A stretch of 60,000 nt of DNA, taken from Polytrichum commune. Taxonomy: Eukaryota > Streptophyta > Polytrichopsida > Polytrichales > Polytrichaceae. The DNA is taken from NCBI GenBank assembly GCA_950295325.1, contig OX485807.1, forward strand, positions 22,789,666 through 22,849,665, read 5' to 3'. Under the pieces are notes generated by a model that saw only the letters and a list, made by a program, of their open reading frames with translations, was not told the origin of the DNA and ran no database searches. How positions within the stretch are numbered: the stretch's first letter is position 1; each line of letters opens with the position of its first letter. Below, piece by piece: positions 13,801 to 25,600 of the stretch. A program made the translations under genes and the position numbers.

Positions 13801-14302
13801 GGGCCACTTCACACACAAGCCCAAGAGCCGTGACCATGAAATTGTGAGAGCCCAAAAGAAAGTGTCCAAAGGTTGTCCCAACACATCTCCAGAATCATGT
13901 ATCGTGGTCACAAACCCTCGAGTGAAGTGTGAAGTCATACGTGACCGGGCCCTCAACCAAATACTATTTCGATGAATTTCTATTCATGCGGGCCCTCACA
14001 CATGATGATATGGAATAAATCAACGATTGTGATCGTTTGGAGTGCCATGGTCTCCTGGTTTTGTGCTAGACCTACCTCCAATAGTGGGTTTTTGAAACAC
14101 ATGACCAAGTGACCATGAAACACGATCCATTTGATACCATGTAGGAATCCATGTAGACTTTACATCCATCTTGCATTCACGTACACCGTTGGTCCCTCAA
14201 GTGTAGTGTGAAGCAAACTTGAACCGGCTCCACCTTTTCCACCAATGAGAGTGCTTGAAGTGAAACGGTCACGGGCTCTCAGTCTCATGTGTGAAGTGGG
14301 CC
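13801..14302. mobile_element. MITE, PIF/Harbinger-like (TAA target duplication)
   Basis: Ends GGGCCACTTCACAC (13801) and GTGTGAAGTGGGCC (14302) are inverted; the similarity runs inward (AGAGCCGTGACC against GGTCACGGGCTCT). TAA lies on both sides (13798-13800, 14303-14305). 502 bases, no coding capacity. Its interior aligns with the 36173-36651 copy in reverse orientation. Confidence 0.7.
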
Positions 14303-15013
14303 TAACTACTGATACAACACTTTGATGTTGGTGAGAGGACCTCCAAATCAAGCCTTGTGGTTATTCTAATGCTCGCATTTCTCTCAAGATATGCGTCTTC
14401 TTTTTTACTTCTATTGATACTATCATTACTATTGTTGACATGAATGAAGGATATTGAGGTTGTCCTTTGGTCTCCCACATGTGAAAAGATCTTCAAAAAC
14501 TTTCAATAAACAAGGAAGGGCACACCCTCCTTAAGGACTAGGTAAATTAATGTTTGAGGACTATACCAAAAGGACCAAAGGGGGGTTTCGAAACAATCAT
14601 TTGTGTTATCAAGAAGATGAAGGAGGCATAATACCCTATGTCACATCATGGTTAAATGTGATCAACATACGGCTAACGAACTCACATTCGTGTTTGTATT
14701 TGGATATATGCATTACTCTTTTTTCTTTTCTTTTTTTCTTCTTTTTATCAAAAAGATGAACACTCAACTAAAAAGATATCAAACAATCATGGTTAGGTAT
14801 ATGAGAATACAAGTTTATAAGGCAAAAACTTATCAAACTTATACACTTAAGTTTGTGCCACCTCAACAAGGCCATGTGAATGGTTAGTTATATCGTGAAG
14901 ACAAGTCACGTTGTCCCAAAATGAAGAATGCGAGATGCTCACCAACACATGTAGTGGCTTTTAAAATCATCATTCTCACAATGAATGTTTGTCTCAACGC
15001 AATGTATTGACAA

Positions 15014-15173
15014 TCACCATGGGAATCATGTTTCCATACCACACTAGTTCTCTTCTAGAAGACGGGTTCAAAATCTATGAGTGTGGATTGAAAATCTACC
15101 TTGTATTGTAGTATACCATAAAACCATATGGTGGAAGAGAATTAATGATCATGAAGAGCGATTCCCATGGTGA
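15014..15173. mobile_element. Foldback/MITE candidate with perfect 14-bp ends
   Basis: TCACCATGGGAATC at 15014-15027 is the exact complement of the segment at 15160-15173, with weaker pairing further in (ttctcttc / gaagagaa). No target duplication is obvious. 160 bases, noncoding. Confidence 0.45.
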
Positions 15174-15889
15174 GTATTGTGGCCTGCTGGAATTCATAAA
15201 TTTCCTCTTATTTTTATATTGATAGGCATTCAATTGTTTAAATTGAGTTGACAATATAGGTCAAGGACATGTGATATCTAAGGCAGGAACACCCTAGACT
15301 AAGAAGTTAAGGTATTTGGGATACATGTGACAGCTGTATGAACCCCCCAAAAAAATTTGTCATTTAGAAAGAATAAAAAAACCCCAAGTGTATTGCAATT
15401 TTTTTTTTAAATTCCATCGATATTGAAATAAATACAAAATTTTGAAGTGAAAATTGTTTTGGCACCCAAATCCGCTAAGGGCCTTGACTTTTACATGGTG
15501 AACATTCTCAAATTAAAATGTACATATTATGCAAGATTTTGAGGGTGTTGGTTTTGGGTATTGTCTTGGTTTAAGGTGCTCCTACTTAACATAAAATCAT
15601 CCATTAGGAAGGTGTGTATTGAAATAGTTAACAACCTCTACCTATCTATCGATCTATCTAAGCTATAAATTTTTTAACTCCGAAAATGGCATCTAAGACC
15701 CCAAACTAGTCTAGAGAGAATCAATTAGCATAAATCAACCCTCAACCTTATATTGTAAATCCTTCATTTAGGATGAATGGGTGTACAAAAATGTCATAGA
15801 GCCCAACTTGACAACATATAAGGTAGAGGGTGCTAAAGCCAATACCCCACCCAAAAGCAACACCTATAAATGCCTCCAAATCACCAACA

Positions 15890-16126
15890 TTCTACTGCCT
15901 TAAACAATTTCCCATGGAAAAGGAGCGCCTAGGCTCACGGGAGTGACGGGTTTAGGTACCATTAGTGGCACCACTGCATACCGGCCTCCACTACCTCCAT
16001 ATAGGGTAGGTAACAAGCTCCACTCTATCTCGGGTTAGTTCAAGGTGCGTTTAGGGTGACTTGCAAATGCCTATTCTAGCCATTCTATTCATTTTAAAAT
16101 TTTAAAAAATAAAATTGGGGGGGGGG
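15890..16126. repeat. Family B copy
   Basis: Matches 8095-8190 and 8715-8800 (GGCACCACTGCATACCGGCC, CCACTCTATCTCGGGTTAGT, GGGTGACTTGCAAATGCC). It ends in a run of 10 G. Confidence 0.5.
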
Positions 16127-19039
16127 TGTTCAAGCCCACAAAGCCAAGGGGGTCGGTTATGGGTAGCAAATGGATCTGTACCCAAGATGCAAGAGGATGG
16201 TTCTACAACTCAACCAGGTGGATCATGGACGTGGCCATGGGCTTTGATCTGACTTGAGTATGAAATCCAACTATGTCGTGTTGGTTCAAGTCAATGAAGG
16301 TGGGGTCCTCATCATATGCAAGGCCATCATACACGGGGCATAAGGATCGGTTTAAGAAAACTAGTGGTTTTGACTTTGAATATTCATCAAATATTCAATT
16401 GAGGCTACTTTTCTTCTTCTTTATACCTATTTAAAGCCCACATGCTAATATGAATTTCTTTTATATCGACCACACAGCCATATGAATGTGCAATAGCTTA
16501 AAGTGTTGGTTTAAGCAGCCTCTAGCTTAGAGTATCCTGTGATAGAAATAGTAAGAGACGATATGTCCAAGGTGCATGACAACACCTCAAAACTAGAACC
16601 TCATTCTCCATCATTTATTCGTTGATATTTACACATTGCCATGACTCTTGGTTGACAATTTCATCTTTGCATCGTTGACAAAATACAAACATCTACTTTG
16701 GACACTATAGAACGCAAGAGACTTTACTCGGTAAAAAATTGCATTCTAAGCGATTGCGCAAATTTCAATAATAATTGACACCACTAAACCATAAACAATG
16801 GATGAGCAACCGACCCTTTACGGGGTTCACATAATATTGCAGTCCACCCTAGATATGTGTTACACCGATAAGTGTTAAAATCGCATACGTGTTAAGGAAA
16901 ATTGCACTCTTCCCCAAAAATGTAAGATATACAATAGGAAGTGTTGATTGTTAAGATAATTTATGAAGATTATGCTATGCTTTTCAACGAATTCACCTTC
17001 ATGAGTGTTAACTTGGATGAAAGTGAGGATATGAAATTTTACAACTCGATGAAATCGAATTATATGTCCATCATGTACAAATTATGTTGTGGTTGGCATT
17101 TACGGTATTGTATACAACTCATAGTATTTTCACATATCATCGATTCCACTTTATGCAGACATTATTGGCCACAAGCTCCAGTAACCTCTTTGGGATTTAA
17201 AGTTTAGGCTCTCTAGCATCAACCTCTTGGTACTATGATGTTGTGCATTTGAGGATTTATGTACTTGGTAGACATGTGTTATTCGGATACATTTATCTCT
17301 ACACCCGTTTCTTGTGGGATATGGGACATGCAATTGGTGTGAGTTGATTAGCAAATCTAAATTGTGCCCATAGCCACGTGCCTCGTGATTGCCAGAGCTA
17401 ATAAGAAGATCTTGTTCATTATCAGAGTGAAGATTCTTGTGCTACGGTAAGTGGTCATATGTAGCAATGTTATGATGTTGTGACTTGATGATTTAGAAAG
17501 GCTAAATGTTTAGGTCTACATTGGGGAAGGGCTATAAAATTTTCTTTGGTGGAAAAGAAAGAAAGAGATCCTCCATATTCAACAGAGGTTGGTGTCTAGT
17601 GGATTGTATATTACCAAATGTTACATAGAAGTTACAAATTGTCTATGCTACCCCCCGATAAGTGTTAAAGTGTTAACACCATGTAAGTGTTATTGATATT
17701 GAGGTTGGGATGTATGAGCACCAACACATAACTAATCCATCACGAACAACAAGTTGCCCAAAGTAATTTTAGTGGTTTGATACTTGCATGTGGCAAGCTT
17801 TCAACCAACGCTCAAACTCCTAGGAGCTTGACCAATCCCCGAGCTCTTGATAGTTGATAGTGGGCACGCTCAAATTGAGATATCATAAGAGGAATGAATT
17901 TTAAACCAAATAGAGATCATGACAAACAAAAGAATACTTGAAAACCCATTGGTTGGGGCCCACAAAACGAAAGCTCGAATTCTCGACATCGCTAAGCCAC
18001 TTCCATGCATGAGGTAGCTTGGGTTTTGACCACGAGTTTGTAAAAAATTACTGAGCGCTTGTCAAAGTCATTCCACATCATAGATACAGTTCATCAATGC
18101 ACCATTTAAGTATTGCACGCTCAATAAAAGTTAAAAGCTTGCAAATTGAAAGCTCAAACGTAAAGTGGATTCAAGTGCACGAGGGTGAGTAAAGGTTCAC
18201 ACTACTAAGCTTAGGGCCCAAGGTCAAAAGAAACTCCAAAATCAAGCGATCGTGTTAGCTGAGACAAAGTATTTGGACCCATTGTATGTACATCATGGTT
18301 TGAGTCCAAAGTACGAGAAAAGAGGTGACACTAATGTGGCACCAATTTCCTATCAATCTCATCAATCATAACTCAAAGAAAGTACTACTCTTAGCTTGAG
18401 AATTCAATCTTTAGGCTTGGGTCCAACCCTAAAACCATAATTAAGGTTCATTAAGGAGTGTTTTGGATCCCAACTTTCTTGGAACTGGACTCTAATGTAA
18501 ACCCACCCCAAGAGGCCAATACATAGGAGGCCACACATGTTTGAAAACGCCGGTCTTGAAATGGAGTGGTCAGCAAAGGTAAAGATGTTGGCCTTGACAT
18601 GTGCCAAACTTTGAGGAGCTTAGTTTCAAGATTGGTCTTTTTTTTTGGGCAGTAAGACCGCATGTTTCCAACTTTGATCGAAAATGGAAATTCATTGAGC
18701 TTTACAAAACCGCCATCTTGGATCGGAGTTGAAATGAACATTTATACCCAATAAAAGAGGGACCAACCTTGAAAGCAAGCCCCTCAGAAGCAAGCACATG
18801 TTGAGGCTGAAATTCTTTTACCTCGGTGTACCAAAATCCATTTCAAAACCAACGTTTTCAAATGTGTGTAACCTCCACATGAATGGCTCTTCTCTTCAAG
18901 CTTTTAATCTTCGTACTCTCATCCTCCTTTAGTGTAAAGGGGCCCTTAGTGGAGGGGATACAGTGAGGATGGCTGCAGACATGCAAATTCACACACTGTA
19001 ATCATATGTGAAGGGCGAATGGCAGATTCTATTCCCAAT
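16127..19039. other. Intergenic DNA ahead of the YTH promoter
   Basis: Contains the family E copy and the 18.3-18.5 kb repeat listed elsewhere. A TTTAGTGTAAAGGGGCCCTTA string at 18925-18950 looks like the right end of a PIF/Harbinger-type element, but I found no left end. No gene. Confidence 0.5.
17320..17540 (-). repeat. Family E repeat copy
   Basis: Shares with 30000-30330, 32215-32360, 47690-47850 and 47930-48200 the blocks 'ATTATCARAGTGAAGATT', 'GGTCATATG', and (in the other copies) 'GTGCTCAAAATATGATAACCATTCTAGGCTCAAC'. Noncoding; a weak frame in two copies reads VWCDSK.YQ. Ends undefined. Confidence 0.45.
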
Positions 19040-19068
19040 ATTATTAATGTTTTTAACCTATTGTGCCC

Positions 19069-19104
19069 GAACGTTCCCTTATGGGAACGTGGACGTGAAC
19101 GTTC
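19069..19104. promoter_or_regulatory. Paired GAACGTTC heat-shock-element-like motifs
   Basis: GAACGTTC occurs at 19069-19076 and 19097-19104, with a GGGAACGT half-site between them at 19083-19090. GAAnnTTC is the core of heat-shock factor sites (established consensus). Position at the front of the GC-rich island fits a promoter element of the YTH gene. The motifs are palindromes that can arise otherwise. Confidence 0.4.
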
Positions 19105-19222
19105 CTTCCCTCACGGGGATCACGTTCGTGCCCCTGCCGCCATTCACTCCCTTTCGTTCCCGGGCAGCCCCTACCATACGCCACCTTTTCTCCCCGGGCA
19201 GCCCAGGCCCTCCCTGCTTCCG

Positions 19223-19230
19223 CCACGTGG
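19223..19230. promoter_or_regulatory. G-box (CCACGTGG)
   Basis: A perfect palindromic CACGTG G-box with flanking C and G, the bZIP/bHLH binding core, lies 120 bases after the heat-shock-like motifs inside the GC-rich island. Such cores also occur by chance. Confidence 0.4.
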
Positions 19231-19400
19231 ACCGTGCCACATCGGCACGGGACATTGACTCGCAAACCCCGCGCCCAATCGCATTCCCCCATCCGAGCAG
19301 TCAGGCGCGGATACGAATCACCCCATACGAGTACCTATACGGTCTGAAATACGCGGCCAAGACTGTGCAAGGGAGGCCGTAGGGGGGGCGGATACGTAGA

Positions 19401-19418
19401 GGGAGGGAGGGAGGGGGG
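19401..19418 (+). promoter_or_regulatory. G-quadruplex motif
   Basis: Four runs of at least three G separated by single A residues, ending in a six-G run, on the sense strand of the YTH gene within its probable leader or core promoter. This fits the canonical G3N1 quadruplex pattern; more G-runs flank it from 19382 to 19446. Confidence 0.5.
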
Positions 19419-19760
19419 AATACGTAGAGGGGCGTAGGGGGGGAGTGTGGGTTTGGAGGGAGGAGAGGCGAGGCTGGTGTGGGCCAACGTCGTCGCTGCG
19501 GAGGAAGCGAGCCGGCGCTGTTGAAGCGAGCCTGATCATCATCACAACAGCCGCGCTGCGTTACGGAGAGCAAGCGCACCGTCGCCTCGAGCACGGCGGT
19601 GTGCTGTGGCAGCTGCGCGCGCGTCCGGAGTAAGCTATCGGGGGGTTGGCGAGGGAGGGAAGGGGAGGTGATGGTCGTGCGGAGTTGAGGTGTTGGGGCA
19701 CTGTTACTTGAGGCGGAGTTCTGGCGGGGGATCGGGGCACGAGGGCGAGGAGGAGCGTAG

Positions 19761-22665
19761 GGTGGAGGCTTAATAGTGGTAGGAATTGGAGCGGGGTGGG
19801 GGGTGGCGGGGGCTGGGGCTATAGGGGACGAGGTTTGTGGCTCGGTCTAAGGGGTTTGACTGCCGACGGCGACGTGAGTGGAATTTGGCTACCGTCGGCC
19901 GATTGGGAGAGGTTAGGTTCGGATAGTGGAGGTTGAATTGGAGAAGACGGCTGTGTGGTTTCTTATGGACGCTGAGGGAGTCGGGAAGCTGGTGCCATAT
20001 TAACGGACGTTCATGTCGTCCGCGATAAGCACCTCCCTGCATTTTGTTGGTAAATTGTGAAACCCGCGAACTGAGTTCGCCAGTGGTTTCCGCTGTGGAA
20101 GCTGGTCTCGTAAGCTTGGCGAGTTAGGAGATATGGCGGCAGTCGCTCAGCCCGCTGAACGTATCCTTATAATGTGCAGAAAGTTTAAGCAGAAAGTTGT
20201 CTTTATTGGTACAGCGGGGCTCTACAGATACTAACAACTTATAAGGACACACAGCGATTGAGTCCGTGACGCAAGTATTTGATATTGAAGAATGTTTCTT
20301 CGTCTGGTGTACAACGGGGACGTGGAAACATGATGTACGGCAGTGAGTGTGTGAGGGAGTGCCGGTCGTTTGCGTTTCAGACAATGAACCTGGACCTCCT
20401 TCCTTAAGTCTGATACACGTTCATTCCTTGAAAAGCTTCGCTTACGGGAGGAGGTGCCTTTGGCATTCATTTTTGTCTTTCAAGAAGTCATTCTGTGAGC
20501 TCCATCTTGAGTTGAACAGGGTGTTGTAAGCTTTTGTGATTACCGAGAGCTTTGTTTAACACTTAAACAACTCGCCTTGGCCGAGACAGGTACCATGAGG
20601 ACCTTGACTCTACAGTTATTCTGGTTCTGGTCCTTTTCAATAGAGTCTACTTACACGAAGTTGAATTGCGTTTAGTCTGTTGACGAGAAGCTTGATCATG
20701 AGCGAAGATGGTGAAGGACTCGGCAGATCAGGGGACAGGATACATTCCTCTGATGTCCATTAATGTCTTCGTTGACACGGAACTACGATAAATCCATCGC
20801 TCACCGAATTGTAAGTTTTCAGCTGTTTGTCAGGGACTCCAACAAGTATATGTCAATCGTGTATACTTCTTTGTAGTTTCTCTGGAATTGGCAGGCGCTC
20901 CGTAAGTTGGCTCTGCATCCAGGTTCTGAAACTTAGACTCTGAAGTCATTTTGGCGAAACGTCACTTCAGGTGATGAATAGTAACAGTAACGTGCGACGT
21001 CGTAGACACCGCAAAATTTTGTGGCTGCGTTCTTGAAACTTCTGAGGTGGACATACAAGCTTGGTATTACATCGTTTAAATAGGATGAAACTGATACTGA
21101 AGGTGGGATTGTGAACCTGTAGAACCTTTCTCCTTTTCTTCTTTGCCTTTTTCTTGAAAATATTGAATTCATTGCAAGAAGGGCACGAACAATGAGCAGC
21201 CGCAGCCGGGTAGACTTCACGAGGGAGGTGGCAAAAATAAGTACCAAGGGCTCCATTCTTGTTTGTTCTTCCAGAACTTTTTGCCTGTGAGTTTTTCACA
21301 GTGCTGAGACTCGCATCGGTCTTTTTGTGGCCGACTTGCTTCCAAGTTCTATGCAAGGCCTACGCCAAGCGTGAACCTATCTCCTCTGCGTTTTATTGAC
21401 ATGAGTTGATAGGGTGGCGGCTTTAGAAAGTTAGCTCCATTAGAACGAGAACGACTCCTTTTCCCGACAACTGCACTCTTGTGCTCTCGCTGAATGTGTT
21501 TATCTATTCTGCTGTTTTCTTTCTGAAGCATACGATTCAGGTCTGATATACGCACTTAGCGTGGAACTTACGAAAATGCTTAGGTTTCGAGAAGTGCGGT
21601 GATCCGTCTTTGGAATCGGTGCTGTTTTTCATGTGTGGCTGACGAGAGTGCACTTTCGGATGACGCGACTTTGTTGTTATGACTGAAAGAAAGATAATGG
21701 ATCGTCTGTTGGAAGAAGCCGCACTACTGAGCACGAGAGCACTCATTGCCCATCTTTGCATTTTCCTTGGAGACTCGTCAGTTTCTTAGACTTGAAAAAA
21801 ATCTGTGTATTCTCTCACCGCTTGCGATTTACGCAAAATAGGGTTTACATTTTAGGTCTTTTAGTTGTCAATCCAAATCCTTAATGGCAAGGCTATTCTT
21901 AGGGTACGCGCCTATATTTACTGGCATGGGTACGATACACACGACGAAGGTTTTTTGCGTCTCTCTGACTGTGTACGAACCGATCACCTTGTCTGCATTT
22001 TCTAAAAATTTCACAACGAAAAGAGTGAATGGAATATTTGGCACGGGGGCCACTAACTTTATAGACTTAAGGAGGGTTCATTATTGATTATGGTTGATAT
22101 TTTTTTAGCATCTGATGTCATCATCTGCACTCTTTTCGATGTATTTCACGGGTGGCCAAGCGAGCCAGCAAACAGTTAGTAGCAATTAACGGCATATTCT
22201 GCTCAAGGACACCAACCGAGCATCTCCTTACATGCAAGGAGAATGCTCGAAAGTGTCTGGTCGTCTGATGCCACTCTCATTATTACCTCGTTACAATTCG
22301 CAAATTCATTTCATGGTAGACTGGACGTATCCTACTGTGTGTTGTTCGTCCATTGTGCGCTACTTTGAGTTCCTTATACTCCTTCACAGTCAATTTGAGT
22401 AAGTAGGACGACTTGTGGCCCAACTCCATGAGTCCACACGTTGTGTTAGACATTGTTGGAAAGTCTGGCTGGGACCCTCCAGCAAATTCCGGCTTCAGTT
22501 GAGAAACATACAAGTCAACTTAAACGTCCATGTTGATATTCTTAAGTTCCCTAACTGCCATTCCTTAGCTTCAACGAGTTTTTCTTGAAATCTACTGTCC
22601 GCTTATAACTAGGGTTATAGGGACTGAAGGTGTTAGGGTCCCACACACTGTACTTCGTTTGCACA
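19761..22665 (+). other. Inferred leader/intron region upstream of the YTH coding sequence
   Basis: No repeat family seen elsewhere in the window recurs here, and base composition resembles the YTH introns (T-rich + strand). Open frames on the - strand at 20933-21356 overlap each other in two frames and look like nothing known. The simplest reading is 5' UTR exon(s) plus a long leader intron of the YTH gene. A short separate gene cannot be excluded. Confidence 0.35.
22218..22248. other. Short hairpin in the YTH leader region
   Basis: GAGCATCTCCTT (22218-22229) pairs with AAGGAGAATGCTC (22236-22248) across a six-base loop, with one bulge. Too short and lacking an extended stem for a typical plant miRNA precursor. 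Confidence 0.35.
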
Positions 22666-25600
22666 ATGCGTTTACTTAACCTAAGCTATCTACCAGAACT
22701 GAGCGAACTGTTGCAAAATCTGAAAGTGGACACTCAGAATAAAGCCAGTGACCTCAATCCTGAGGTATATCACACCGTCCGACTTTGAATTATTTTGGAT
22801 TGTTTTGAATGTGGGTGTGTCTAGTTCTAGCTGGATGGCAGCAGACAGCCTTTATCCTTCCTAGTGGTAGATTTTATTCTGTATTTTGTTGTTTTACGCC
22901 CTGCCTATGAAACCATTTCGAGACTTGACATCAAATCCATCGAAAGGATCTTAATCCACGCTGAATATTGATAACTTCTGTGTCCAAGTTGCAGGTGCCT
23001 CCCAATCAGGATGAAATTTCCTCTGATGGAAGTGGAGATGCCTCTGCATCAGGTGAAGCTGGTGATGCGGTAACTACAAATGGCACACGTGAGGGAGCTG
23101 TAGAGGGAGGAATGTACTACATGGGTGGCATGAGTGCTTATCAACCTCATGGCTATATATATAACTATCATCAAGGAGGTAAATTTGCCTTTGTTTCTTC
23201 TTGCTCTTGTAAAATGCTTAGAAATTAGTGAATCCAACAACTCATTGTTAGAGCTACTTGCAAGTGGCATATAAGTAATTTGAACCCTACTGTTTACACT
23301 AGGGACGTCATAAACAACTGGCTCATGACCATTGATTCTACGACAAGTTGAACGCTGTGTTCTCACTCATAAATCCAATGCAGGTTTCGAGTCTCCAATG
23401 GGTGGCGAATGGGATGAGTACTCCACAGTTGTTGTTGATGGTGTAGAGCATCCTTCACCTGTAAGTAACTTAGAAGCCAAACCTGTACCACTCACGTGAT
23501 TCAGAACTTCAATGATCAACAGTGGAAGATGCGTCGTCATATAACAAATCTTTCAATGCGTGTATCCTCTTTATTTGCTGCTCACTCTTCTGTCTTCACA
23601 CTGCATTTTGTGGTCTCATGCTGTTTTGGACATCTGTGTACAGGCCGTGTATGGTGAGACTGGTGGCTCTGTGTTTCTACACGCCACTGGCTATGGGTAT
23701 GCGTCCCAGCCATCTTACAGTCCTTACAATCCAGGAACGCCTATACCAACAATAGGTGCAGACGGCCAGCTCTATGGTCCCCAGGCTTTCCAGTACCAAA
23801 ACCATATTTATCAACAGCCTTTATCTCCAGGTGCCCAGTATATGGCTTCGCCCAACGCAGTGGCAGGTGGAGACGTTCCTTTGTCAGGAACCGGGGAGCC
23901 TACCCCTCCTGGGGTAGATGGCAAGGTTACAATGTCAAACGGTGGCCCGAGACCTGGTTACCCAGCAATGGCCCTCATTCCTCCGCATGGACCTTATGGC
24001 AGAGGTGTTTTACCTCTGGCCATTCATACCCCAGGTTCACAGGACGTACGCTACGAAGGATTGAGGGCTGCAGCACCCTCCTGGGCGGATGTGACAAAAA
24101 CGACAGATGGGCAGCAGAGACTAGGGGTTCCATCAATGGCTTCTCAGCAGTTGTCTGCCCCCGGAGTTCCTGCCCAGTCATTGAGACATATCACACCCTT
24201 GCAGGTGAGACAATTAGCTGAGGTCCTGGAGATAAATGAAGTGCTGGTAGGGAGTGCATCAGGGGGAGAGAGTGTGGTCTCCCTTATGGTTTAGGAAGTG
24301 GTTAATGTTCAAGATGTCTGTGTGACTATGCTTCGTGGCCGAGTCTGCATTTCTTTCCCCACGCTACTGCAGTGGATAACCCTAAAAACTTGTTGTGTTC
24401 CTGGTGGAAGGTTGGGGTTGGGAGAGCAATGCCTGTATACAACTAGAACCTGAAGTTATGAGGTGTCATGTGGGTGCAGGTACATATCCAATCACCTCAG
24501 CACCAAAGAACACCACTGGGGCTGGCATCACCCAATCTGGGTCCCGGGAGTCTACCAAGGGGATACCCGCCGCTGACCGCAGTCATGAATGGTCCCGGCG
24601 GTCCAGGGAGAGCTCGGGGGAATGCATCAATGGAGACAAGGCCAAATGGTCGCGGAGGCTGGATTGGCATCGACAAGGGCAAGCAGAGAGGAAGAGGCGG
24701 TGGAGGTATTGGCAATACTAATGGTGGTCTTGATCCTTTGAACGAGCAGAACAGAGGACCCCGAACAATAAGAAACAGGAACCAGAGGGCAGTACCTGGT
24801 GGAGTAATGAGACACACGAGAGGACAGGGTGGAAACTCATCAGGGATTGGCGATCCTCAGAACGGTTTTGCAAACAGAGATCAATATAACAAGCCGGACT
24901 TCATCACAAACTATGAAAACGCAAAGTTTTTTGTGATCAAGTCATATAGCGAGGACGATATTCATAAGAGCATCAAATACAATGTGTGGGCTAGTACTCC
25001 AGTGGGAAACAAAAGGCTGGATTCTGCATACCAGGAGGCTTTGACAAAGTGCAGCGGGGACACAAATAAGTACCCTGTCTTTCTCTTCTTCTCGGTAAGC
25101 TCTTGCACAACCTGTTGTTGTGCTTCCTCTGGGTTCAAGAGGCAGGCTCTGTTTGGTGCATTTTTTCTCTGCATTCCTTTTGCAGGCCTCCTCCGGTGGA
25201 TGTGTCCATGGACTGTAGTGTAGCTTGTGAGCATTTTTTTCTCCCAGGATTGCTCTTGCTTAACAGTGCGGATCACTGAACGTCAAACATGGGGTGGAGG
25301 CCTTTGTGTTGTACTGCGCCGGGAAGCTTTATTGAGAATATCTACATTCTAAATATATCAGGTTTGAGGTACTGATATGATCCCAACCATTGCTCAGGTG
25401 AATGCAAGTGGGCAATTCTGTGGGGTGGCCCAGATGACCGGGCCTGTTGATTTTGCTGAAAGCGTGGACTACTGGCAGCAGGACAAATGGAACGGTCGAT
25501 TTCCTGTAGCATGGCACATTATCAAGGACATCCCTAATTGCCAGTTCCGTCATATCATTCTGGAAAATAATGACAATAAGCCTGTAACAAATAGCAGAGA

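Larger units (their letters stand above)
19040..19760 (+). promoter_or_regulatory. GC-rich island: likely promoter and 5' leader of the YTH gene
   Basis: About 700 bases of high GC interrupt AT-rich DNA, upstream of the YTH gene and on its side of the repeats. It holds CpGs in plenty, unlike the surrounding CpG-poor sequence. A run of GC-rich sequence ends near 19630 at GGA|GTAAGC, a possible donor of a leader intron. No open frame here resembles a protein; a 124-codon frame at 19008-19382 is low-complexity. The transcription start is not resolved. Inference: promoter plus first noncoding exon. Confidence 0.5.

Noticed and set aside
18925-18950. Right terminus of a further PIF/Harbinger element
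   Set aside because: GTGTAAAGGGGCCC followed by TTA looks right, but no matching left end was found within 2 kb.
19008-19382. Proline/arginine-rich 124-codon protein
   Set aside because: All frames of this GC-rich stretch are open on both strands, with no conserved motif. It is better explained as promoter.
20933-21356. Minus-strand gene of 107-129 codons
   Set aside because: Two overlapping phases are equally open, neither shows a domain, and splice-like or start context is lacking.
22218-22248. MicroRNA precursor in the YTH leader
   Set aside because: The stem is only about 12 pairs with a six-base loop, far shorter than plant precursors.
23560-24294. A single 244-codon gene starting at 23560
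   Set aside because: Codons before 23644 are the T-rich intron with a TGTACAG acceptor, and those after 24204 follow a GTGAGA donor. Only 23644-24204 is YTH exon 4.
24468-25223. A separate 251-codon gene starting at 24468
   Set aside because: Its first four codons lie before a GGGTGCAG acceptor and its end runs past a GTAAGC donor into an intron; the middle is YTH exon 5.
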